From NCBI GenBank assembly GCA_002364975.1, contig DEYT01000084.1, positions 20,892 to 30,313 of the forward strand: a DNA stretch of 9,422 nucleotides, in the 5' to 3' direction. A model generated the notes under the pieces. That model was not told the origin of the DNA. It saw only the letters and a list, made by a program, of their open reading frames with translations, and searched no databases. This document shows positions 1-5,532 of this stretch, one piece after another. The DNA comes from Opitutia bacterium UBA3151. GTDB lineage: Bacteria > Verrucomicrobiota > Verrucomicrobiia > Opitutales > Seribacteraceae. The position numbers and the translations under genes are program-made. Position 1 is the stretch's first letter. Every line of letters begins with the position of its first letter.

Positions 1-2
1 CA

Positions 3-866
3 CTGGGAGGGGCTTATCCTTCCTTGGCCTCCAATAATCGCCAAATGGATCTCGACAATTTCGAAGATTCTTCCAGCTTGATCATATCAGCGATTCGATC
101 GATTTCAGCGGCCAGATACCGTCTCACCCAAGGTATGGAAGACTCAACCAAGCCATTATCCGGAGATTATTGTGATGATTTTCTGTCGATGATGTTTTCT
201 ACGGAAGATAGTGCGGAGATGCCCGCGGCGGTGAGTAAAGCACTGGATTTAATCTTTTTATTGCATGCAGATCATGAACAGAATTGCTCCACTTCCACTT
301 GTAGAATGATAGCTTCTGGTGGGGCGAACCCTTTTGCTTCGGTTTCAGGGGCTAGTTCTGCTTTGTGGGGACCGCTTCACGGTGGAGCCAATATGGCCGT
401 AATCAAAATGCTTAATGAAATCCACCAATCTGGAGATGACGGAAGTGGATTTATTAAATCTGCAAAAGAAGGTAAAACTAGGCTGATGGGATTTGGTCAT
501 CGTGTATATCGTAATTACGACCCAAGAGCCACAATTCTGAAAAGTGCCTGTGATCAAGCCCTGGAAGCACTAGGCTTGGAAAGTCCCATTTTAGATATTG
601 CTCGAAACCTCGAAACCTCAGCTCTGCAGGACGAGTATTTTATTCAGCGAAAACTCTATCCGAATGTAGATTTTTACAGTGGTATCATCCTCCAAGCAAT
701 GGGATTTCCAACCAATACTTTTACGGTACTTTTTGGGATTGGGCGGGCTCCGGGATGGTTGGCTCATTGGAAAGAAATAGCCTCCAGCGGATCCCGAATT
801 CACCGCCCCCGCCAGATTTATCAGGGAGAAAATGCTCGCCCTTACACCGATCTGGCTGAGCGCTAA
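3..866 (+). CDS. gltA: Citrate synthase, C-terminal part (5' end outside window)
   Basis: Citrate synthase condenses acetyl-CoA and oxaloacetate to citrate, the entry step of the TCA cycle, in the cytoplasm. The frame is open from base 3 without a stop, so the TTG at 24 is an internal Leu codon and the true start lies left of the window. All three catalytic residues of the E. coli-type enzyme are visible: His in GPLHGGAN (codon 378-380, E. coli H264), His in GFGHRVYRNYDPR (498-500, H305) and Asp in YPNVDFYSG (669-671, D362). LHADHEQNCSTST and HRPRQIY near the end are also typical of the family. The reading frame is intact to the TAA at 864-866. The N-terminal domain is not in the window, so allosteric features cannot be judged. 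The next gene is convergent, only 12 bases away. Confidence 0.97.
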   Translation: MGGAYPSLASNNRQMDLDNFEDSSSLIISAIRSISAARYRLTQGMEDSTKPLSGDYCDDFLSMMFSTEDSAEMPAAVSKALDLIFLLHADHEQNCSTSTCRMIASGGANPFASVSGASSALWGPLHGGANMAVIKMLNEIHQSGDDGSGFIKSAKEGKTRLMGFGHRVYRNYDPRATILKSACDQALEALGLESPILDIARNLETSALQDEYFIQRKLYPNVDFYSGIILQAMGFPTNTFTVLFGIGRAPGWLAHWKEIASSGSRIHRPRQIYQGENARPYTDLAER

Positions 867-878
867 TTTGTTAACCTT

Positions 879-1661
879 TTATTTCTTCCTTGGGGAAGGG
901 CTTTGCACCATCGCATCCTCTAATGATAATCCAGTAAGGTCTTTGATTCCCTTGATTAAGATCCAAAATGCATAGGCACTGACGATCATGCAGGGAATAC
1001 TAATAATGGGAAAGCTCCATCCCATCATTCTACCAACCTCATCATTGTAGGCGATTTTATCCAGTGCAGGCTCGGTTACCACGATCCAACGGGAAAGAAA
1101 ATAGTTCAGGGCAGCACTCATGATAAAGGTCAGGGCAATCAGCCATGTACATTTTGACATAAGCTTAGCAAAATCATTCTCAGCATGATTAAGCCGAAGT
1201 TTCTCATTGATCAGATTTACCTTTATAAGCTGCGGGTTAAGAAGGAAAAGGTGAACTAATGGACGCTTTGTTTTAAGAGTAATAACCGTCAAAATACCAA
1301 GAATAGTAGGAATGGCTGCTTCTTTGATTGCAAACATTTGTACCGTCGCACCAGGCACCAAGCCAATGCCACCAGTAAGCAGGGCACTCACAGCACCTAA
1401 AATGGAAAATAAATTCCATCTTTTATTCTTTGCTAAATCCCAAAGACCATATCCTACAGGAAAGGATACGGCTATGAGGAGCATGATCGATCCAACCACG
1501 GTGGAATCGGGTGCGGCATCTAGTTGCTTGCCAATAGGATCTCCAAACCAATCGGTTCCTTTCCTAAGAAATAAAATTGGAAGAATCAGATTAATTCCGA
1601 GATTTAGTAAAAGACTCTCTTTTTGTGGTGTTTGATTTTCTTTCGTTGGCACTTTATCCAA
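879..1661 (-). CDS. Six-helix integral membrane protein, VC0807-like
   Basis: A 260-residue polytopic inner-membrane protein. Hydrophobic segments lie at about residues 17-32, 55-76, 82-102, 115-129, 173-194 and 215-238, with a charged loop between helices 4 and 5 (about 145-170). The layout and the N-terminal LLLNLGINLILPILFL stretch resemble the VC0807 family of small membrane proteins of unknown function, sometimes called transporter-like. That assignment is from memory of the family and is only moderately sure; no catalytic or substrate motif is visible. The start is TTG at 1661-1659, because the codon just upstream (1664-1662) is a TGA stop. GTG at codon 4 is an alternative, and no ATG occurs before residue 60. 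No Shine-Dalgarno motif is seen. It is convergent with gltA and divergent from coaB, so it is probably a single-gene unit. Confidence 0.75.
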   Translation of the reverse strand: MDKVPTKENQTPQKESLLLNLGINLILPILFLRKGTDWFGDPIGKQLDAAPDSTVVGSIMLLIAVSFPVGYGLWDLAKNKRWNLFSILGAVSALLTGGIGLVPGATVQMFAIKEAAIPTILGILTVITLKTKRPLVHLFLLNPQLIKVNLINEKLRLNHAENDFAKLMSKCTWLIALTFIMSAALNYFLSRWIVVTEPALDKIAYNDEVGRMMGWSFPIISIPCMIVSAYAFWILIKGIKDLTGLSLEDAMVQSPSPRKK

Positions 1662-1697
1662 TCATCAACATAAGATGTAATATCTACAAACTTTAAA
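1662..1697. promoter_or_regulatory. Short divergent intergenic region, coaB operon versus membrane protein
   Basis: Only 36 bases separate the divergent starts at 1661 and 1698, so promoters for the two units must overlap each other or the ends of the coding regions. TAAGAT at 1671-1676, with TTGGCA at 1646-1651 and a 19-base spacer, is a weak sigma-70-like candidate for the coaB operon. The spacing is long and the match is poor, so I would not assign it firmly. No operator repeat is seen. Confidence 0.3.
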
Positions 1698-2333
1698 ATG
1701 AAAAATGAGGCTCACTGTTTGATATCTGCAGGACCAACCCGGGAATGGTTGGATCCCGTTCGCTTTATTTCGAATCCGTCCTCTGGAAAAATGGGATATG
1801 CCTTAGCAAATGCGGCGCAAGCCAAAGGTTTTAAGGTAACTTTGGTAAGTGGACCGGTATCACTGCCCTGCCCTACAGGAGTGGAGCGAATCATGGTTAA
1901 TACCGCTGTTGAAATGCATGAAGTTATGGGGCAACATTTCCCTACCTCTTCCTTGACCATTATGACCGCTGCAGTGTGTGATCATCGCCCAAAGGTTTTC
2001 CATGAACAAAAAATAAAAAAAGGTAAGGTTTCAGATGCCATAGAATTAGTTTCGAACCCGGATATTTTACAAAACCTTGGAAAGCACAAGAGAATCGACC
2101 AGATACTGGTTGGTTTCGCTGCTGAAACTGAAAATCATATCACTCACGCAAAAATCAAATTACAACAAAAGAACCTTGATTGGATTGCGGTGAATAATGT
2201 TTCCGGTAACCAAGGCTTTGAATCCGATGATAATGAGCTAACTTTGATTTCCAATCACAAGCAGTCGATTATTTTTGAAAAAGAGGATAAAATAAGCTTG
2301 GCTAAGAAAGTTCTAGATCTGGTCTATCCATGA
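1698..2333 (+). CDS. coaB: Stand-alone phosphopantothenate-cysteine ligase (CoaB)
   Basis: This enzyme joins 4'-phosphopantothenate to cysteine, with CTP in the common bacterial form, in coenzyme A synthesis. The 211 residues correspond to the CoaB (DFP C-terminal) domain alone. Visible signatures are SAGPTREWLDPVRFISNPSSGKMGY (residues 10-34, quoted in two parts: SAGPTREWLDPVRF and ISNPSSGKMGY, with Asn26 at the acyl-cytidylate site of the family), AAVCDHRP (91-98, Cys where E. coli has Ala), the KIKK motif (105-108), SNPDIL (119-124), VGFAAET (138-144) and DWIAVNNVS (161-169). Most bacteria fuse CoaB to the decarboxylase CoaC; here there is no N-terminal flavoprotein domain and no coaC within the window. 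The ATG at 1698 begins right before the conserved ISAGPTRE block. The stop overlaps the next start in an ATGA, indicating translational coupling to the histidine kinase. Confidence 0.92.
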   Translation: MKNEAHCLISAGPTREWLDPVRFISNPSSGKMGYALANAAQAKGFKVTLVSGPVSLPCPTGVERIMVNTAVEMHEVMGQHFPTSSLTIMTAAVCDHRPKVFHEQKIKKGKVSDAIELVSNPDILQNLGKHKRIDQILVGFAAETENHITHAKIKLQQKNLDWIAVNNVSGNQGFESDDNELTLISNHKQSIIFEKEDKISLAKKVLDLVYP

Positions 2334-3535
2334 AATCAAAACCAAGTAAAAGCCCACTCGATAAAGTTCTCGGTCGTTTGGATGATTTGGATGAAGTAAA
2401 TTTAGGCATTCTAGTTCAAAGACTGGCCAGGGAAAGAAAACTTCTTGAGATTGTTTTTGATGTAATCCGTGATGGTATCCTAGTACTAGATGAGGATGAT
2501 ATTCTTACTTATTCCAATACAGAAGGTCGTCGTTTGATTGGACTGAAGGAAGGAAGCACGGAAAAGATCTTTCTGCAAAGAGCTGCACCTGAACTAGCAC
2601 GGGCATTGGGTTTAGGAAGAAGTAAGGAAGATACACAGCCAGAAGTTGTCATTCGGGAAATGCAAATTTCATATCCTGAAAAGCGACAGATCCGGGCCTA
2701 TGCCGTACCGATTGGAGATAGTATAGGTCAAGAAGCCTCGAAGAATAAAGTGGGAACAGCTATCGTAATGACTGATGTTACCGAGGAAAAAGACAAGTTA
2801 AAGGCACAAATAGAAAGCGAGCGAATTTCAAGCATTATGGACTTGGCCGCTGGTGTAGCTCACGAACTTGGAAACCCACTGAATTCGATCAACATCCATC
2901 TTCAGTATTTACAGCGTAGTCTAAAAAAAGAAAATGCAGATTCCAAAAAAACTTCCAAGTCACTTTCTACATGTATTAAAGAGGTTCAGAGATTAGATGG
3001 TATCATTGCCCATTTCCTTAATGCCATTAGGCCCAGTGAGCCATCTTTCCAGAAAATCAACTTACTTTCCGTAATTGAAGAAACCGTTCGATTGCGGGAG
3101 AAAGAATTAAATAACAAAAAAGTAAAGGTTTCCATGGAGGCCGGGGTTCGAGAACCGATGATTCGCGGGGATGTGGAGCAGGTGAAGCAAGTATTCTTCA
3201 ATGTGATTGGAAATGCGATTGATGCTATACCCGAGGGATCTGAAATCCGAATCATTTCCGGACTTGATGAGCAATATGTATTTGCACAAGTGGTGGATCA
3301 AGGAAGCGGGATCTCCAAAGAAAATATCTCCCGGGTCTTTGAACCTTATTTTACTACGAAAAAAACCGGACACGGAATTGGGATGATGATCGTACATCGG
3401 ATTATGCGTGATCATGACGGTGAAGTTGGCTTAGATAGCAAAGAAGGATCGGGCACGATTGTGACCTTGAAATTCCCCCGAAAATCACCCCGCCGTGGTT
3501 TGCTTGAATCTTCTGAAAAAAGTATACAGCAATGA
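2330..3535 (+). CDS. Soluble PAS sensor histidine kinase, NtrB-like
   Basis: A 401-residue cytoplasmic kinase that should autophosphorylate on His and pass phosphate to the response regulator encoded just downstream. There is no signal peptide or membrane segment, so it senses an internal signal or a partner protein. In order: a charged N-terminal helix (1-40), a PAS-like domain (about 41-150, IRDGILVLDEDDILTYSN followed by GTAIVMTDVTEEK), a DHp domain with H-box AAGVAHELGNPLNS (His178), then the HATPase domain with N-box NVIGNAIDA (Asn295), G1 DQGSG (323-327), F-box FEPYFTTK and G2 GHGIG (347-351). All catalytic boxes are intact. The start overlaps the coaB stop and the stop overlaps the regulator start, both as ATGA. 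The PAS ligand cannot be read from the sequence. Confidence 0.93.
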   Translation: MKSKPSKSPLDKVLGRLDDLDEVNLGILVQRLARERKLLEIVFDVIRDGILVLDEDDILTYSNTEGRRLIGLKEGSTEKIFLQRAAPELARALGLGRSKEDTQPEVVIREMQISYPEKRQIRAYAVPIGDSIGQEASKNKVGTAIVMTDVTEEKDKLKAQIESERISSIMDLAAGVAHELGNPLNSINIHLQYLQRSLKKENADSKKTSKSLSTCIKEVQRLDGIIAHFLNAIRPSEPSFQKINLLSVIEETVRLREKELNNKKVKVSMEAGVREPMIRGDVEQVKQVFFNVIGNAIDAIPEGSEIRIISGLDEQYVFAQVVDQGSGISKENISRVFEPYFTTKKTGHGIGMMIVHRIMRDHDGEVGLDSKEGSGTIVTLKFPRKSPRRGLLESSEKSIQQ

Positions 3536-4911
3536 AACCAAATTTATTAATCGTAGATGATGAAGAACATACCCGAGAGGGCCTTGAGCTTGCCCTTGAG
3601 GATCGCTTTGAGGTTTTTCTCGCATCAAGTGCAGAAGAGGCCTTCAACGCCCTTGACGCCGAAAAATTTGAAGTAGTGCTAACCGATCTACGGATGTCCG
3701 GAGAATCCGGTATGAGTGTGATCAATTTTGCAGTGAAACATGCCAGTAATCCAATTTGTATCATGATGACTGCTTATGGAGAGGTTGAAATTGCGGTGGA
3801 GGCGATGAAGCGGGGAGCTTTTGATTTTCTTTCAAAGCCAGTAAACCTTGAAAAATTGGAACTCTTAATCCAGCGGGGATTAAATGAACGCAAATTAAAG
3901 TCCGAAAATCATCAACTCCACCAGAGGCTTGATAAGAAATTCAGCTTTGATGGAATTTTGGGGAAATCTCCCGCTTTGGAAAAAGTTCTGGAGCAAGTCA
4001 AATTAGTCGGACCATCCAAGGCAACAGTCTTAGTAACTGGAGATACCGGCACGGGAAAGGAACTGGTGGCCCAGGCCATCCATCAAAACAGTGATCGTTC
4101 GCGTGGACCATTTGTACCAGTACATTGTGCGGCTCTGCCTTCCAACCTTCTTGAGAGTGAATTATTTGGGCATGAAAAAGGAGCCTTTACCGGTGCCACG
4201 GAAAGACGGGTCGGACGTTTTGAATCCGCGAAAGGTGGAACCCTTTTCCTGGACGAAATTGGAGAGATTGATTCATCCACCCAAGTTAAATTACTTCGAT
4301 TTCTGGAAACAAAATCGATTGAAAGACTAGGGAGCTCTAAAACTTTAGAAGTGGATGCCCGCTTAGTATGTGCAACCAATCGGAATTTACAGGAAATGGT
4401 AAATAATGGAGATTTCCGGGAAGATCTGTTCTACCGCCTGAATGTTGTTACGGTCGATCTTCCTTCCCTTCGTGAACGGGGAGATGACATTGTCTTATTA
4501 CTCCACCACTTTCTAAACTATTTTGCGGAGGAAAATGGATTTGAGCCACCAATTCTTGAAGAGGACGCAATCGCAACCCTCTTGCATTATCCATGGCCTG
4601 GTAATGTTCGGGAATTACGTAATTTTTGTGAAAACCTTGTGGTCTTAAAAAGAGGGGCAAAGATTAACCATTATGATTTGGACACAAGATTCACCATCCA
4701 GGATATGGAATCCCTATCTGCTGGAACGGTTTCGGTTGTGGGAAAAGAAACCATGTCCCATTCATTGTCCGTGGAAGAGAATGAAAAACGATTGCTTCGA
4801 AATGCTTTACTGCAATCCAGAGGGAACAAGACTAAGGCTGCAGAACTTATGGGAATCAGCCGCCGTACTCTTCACCGCAAATTAGTTCGTTGGCCGGAAC
4901 TCGATTTGTAA
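3532..4911 (+). CDS. Sigma-54-dependent response regulator, NtrC family
   Basis: A 459-residue transcription activator and the cognate partner of the upstream kinase. The receiver domain (1-120) has the acidic pair Asp9/Asp10, phospho-acceptor Asp52 in VVLTDLRMSG, Thr80 and Lys102. The AAA+ domain (about 140-375) has Walker A GDTGTGKE (170-177), ESELFGHEKGAFTGA with the sigma-54 contact loop GAFTGA at 217-222, Walker B LFLDEIGE (Asp241/Glu242) and FREDLFYRLNV with the arginine-finger region. WPGNVREL follows, then a C-terminal Fis-type helix-turn-helix (about 432-452, NKTKAAELMGISRRTLHRKL). No key residue is missing, so phosphorylation-dependent activation of sigma-54 RNA polymerase is expected. 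The target genes are not evident in this window. The start overlaps the kinase stop as ATGA. The gene ends 15 bases from the convergent tRNA-Asn, with no clear terminator between them. Confidence 0.95.
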   Translation: MKPNLLIVDDEEHTREGLELALEDRFEVFLASSAEEAFNALDAEKFEVVLTDLRMSGESGMSVINFAVKHASNPICIMMTAYGEVEIAVEAMKRGAFDFLSKPVNLEKLELLIQRGLNERKLKSENHQLHQRLDKKFSFDGILGKSPALEKVLEQVKLVGPSKATVLVTGDTGTGKELVAQAIHQNSDRSRGPFVPVHCAALPSNLLESELFGHEKGAFTGATERRVGRFESAKGGTLFLDEIGEIDSSTQVKLLRFLETKSIERLGSSKTLEVDARLVCATNRNLQEMVNNGDFREDLFYRLNVVTVDLPSLRERGDDIVLLLHHFLNYFAEENGFEPPILEEDAIATLLHYPWPGNVRELRNFCENLVVLKRGAKINHYDLDTRFTIQDMESLSAGTVSVVGKETMSHSLSVEENEKRLLRNALLQSRGNKTKAAELMGISRRTLHRKLVRWPELDL

Positions 4912-4926
4912 AAAGTTGGGAAAAAA

Positions 4927-5001
<75 letters not shown>

Positions 5002-5013
5002 AAACCGTCCTTC

Positions 5014-5042
5014 ATCATGCCGAACCGACTTGGGTACTGCAA
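5014..5042 (-). promoter_or_regulatory. Candidate promoter of tRNA-Asn
   Basis: On the minus strand a -35-like TTGCAG (5042-5037) is followed after 17 bases by a -10-like CATGAT (5019-5014), ending 12 bases before the tRNA 5' end. The spacing is ideal, but the hexamers match the sigma-70 consensus only at about 3/6 and 4/6, so this is a weak candidate placed mainly by position. Confidence 0.35.
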
Positions 5043-5166
5043 GAAATTTCTCTTTGCCACTAAAACACAAGGGTTCTGGCACATTTGTAAACGTTCTGTT
5101 GTGCTCAACATTTTTGCGCAATTTGCACTAGAGTTGTACGAGGATTTGAAGAGTTGCCTAATTAAC

Positions 5167-5229
5167 AGGCCTTCCGGCTGATTTAGAACTGATTAGAAGT
5201 TACCTGCTCTGGCAATGAACTAGCCATTA
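5167..5229 (-). pseudogene. Degenerate tRNA-Asn copy
   Basis: The minus strand carries a decayed duplicate of the nearby tRNA-Asn in the same orientation. Positions 5188-5223 match 4960-4995 of the intact gene at 28 of 36 bases, including an exact 10-base run (ACCTGCTCTG on the plus strand, 5202-5211). The T-loop side at 5175-5189 matches 4936-4950 at 11 of 15. About ten bases covering the variable loop and the 5' T stem are missing. The acceptor stem no longer pairs, the anticodon stem has two mismatches, and the loop reads CTTCTAA instead of CTGTTAA. It cannot form a normal tRNA. It may be a decayed tandem duplicate, or a scar of integration at the tRNA. The similarity was aligned by eye. 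Confidence 0.65.
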
Positions 5230-5230
5230 A

Positions 5231-5275
5231 TTTGATTACTAATAAATAAAAAATGGAAGTAGGTTTTTAATCAAA
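5231..5275. repeat. A/T-rich inverted repeat beside the tRNA pseudogene
   Basis: TTTGATTA at 5231-5238 is the exact reverse complement of TAATCAAA at 5268-5275, with 29 A-rich bases between. The left arm begins two bases after the tRNA pseudogene. The composition is very A/T-rich, so chance is a real possibility. It could be the end of a small decayed element or simply low-complexity DNA. Confidence 0.35.
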
Positions 5276-5312
5276 CGGGTAATTAAAATTTTTCTCTCTT
5301 AATGAGTATGAA

Positions 5313-5338
5313 AAAGGCCCCCGTTTCCGAGGGCCTTT
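5313..5338 (-). terminator. Intrinsic terminator, probably for the receptor transcript
   Basis: AAAGGCCC (5313-5320) pairs perfectly with GGGCCTTT (5331-5338) around a 10-base loop. On the minus strand the stem runs into five T residues (5315-5311), the usual form of a Rho-independent terminator. The nearest minus-strand gene upstream is the TonB-dependent receptor, whose stop is about 195 bases away, which implies a long 3' untranslated region or a separate short RNA. On the plus strand the T tract is only three bases, so it works best for minus-strand transcription. Confidence 0.7.
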
Positions 5339-5372
5339 AACCTATGTGCCTGTGACAATCGTTATAGATTGA

Positions 5373-5422
5373 AAGACTTCCCAGTCCTTGGATTGCCGTT
5401 CAAGGACTGGGTTTTAGGTCTT
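5373..5422. other. Long perfect hairpin downstream of receptor gene
   Basis: CCCAGTCCTTG (5380-5390) and CAAGGACTGGG (5401-5411) form an uninterrupted 11-bp stem with loop GATTGCCGTT. Outer arms AAGAC (5373-5377) and GTCTT (5418-5422) can extend it across a small internal loop. Four T residues follow on the plus strand and no T tract on the minus strand, so it is a poor terminator for the receptor gene. It may protect the 3' end of the receptor mRNA or be part of a structured RNA. Whether it repeats elsewhere in the genome cannot be told from this window. Confidence 0.6.
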
Positions 5423-5451
5423 ACATCCCTGATTGCCCGATCCGGGTGTAA
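5421..5451. other. Second hairpin downstream of receptor gene
   Basis: TTACA-T-CCC (5421-5429) pairs with GGGTGTAA (5444-5451) as eight pairs with one bulged T, around a 14-base loop. An alternative inner stem CCCG/CGGG (5436-5439 with 5443-5446) competes with it. It adjoins the 5373-5422 hairpin and shares its last two bases. The function is unknown. Confidence 0.4.
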
Positions 5452-5532
5452 AACAAGTCCAACATCATTTTCATAAGTCTTGAACTTGAAACAAACAAAC
5501 GAAACCTAAAAAATCTTTAAATTGTGATTAAA

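Larger units (their letters stand above)
5002..5532. other. Gene-free region between tRNA-Asn and receptor gene
   Basis: No credible protein gene is seen in these 531 bases. From left to right they hold the candidate tRNA promoter, about 120 bases with nothing recognisable (roughly 5045-5165, apart from the short palindrome AGAAATTTCT at 5042-5051), the tRNA-Asn pseudogene, an A/T-rich inverted repeat, an intrinsic terminator, two hairpins, and an A-rich stretch leading to the receptor stop codon. Each structured element is listed separately. Confidence 0.6.

Noticed and set aside
24..26. TTG at 24 as the start of citrate synthase
   Set aside because: The frame stays open to the window edge, and the protein begins in the middle of the citrate synthase fold; the gene is cut by the window.
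885..898. CTTCC-TTGG-GGAAG hairpin between gltA and the membrane protein as a bidirectional terminator
   Set aside because: The stem is only five pairs, there is no T run on either side, and it lies inside the last codons of the minus-strand gene.
1646..1662. TTGGCAC upstream of the coaB operon as a sigma-54 -24 element
   Set aside because: The GG is not followed by GC ten bases later (the bases there are AA), so the essential -12 element is missing.
3402..3764. Open minus-strand frame of about 120 codons across the kinase/regulator junction
   Set aside because: It lies opposite conserved HATPase and receiver coding sequence and has no recognisable domain.
5074..5092. CTGGCACATTTGTAAA as a sigma-54 promoter
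   Set aside because: The -24-like TGGCAC is good, but the GG-N10 position holds AA instead of GC, and no plus-strand gene follows.
5231..5460. CRISPR array or phage attachment pair
   Set aside because: The hairpins and inverted repeat do not recur with regular spacing, no cas or integrase gene is present, and the tRNA remnant is not a clean direct repeat of the tRNA end.
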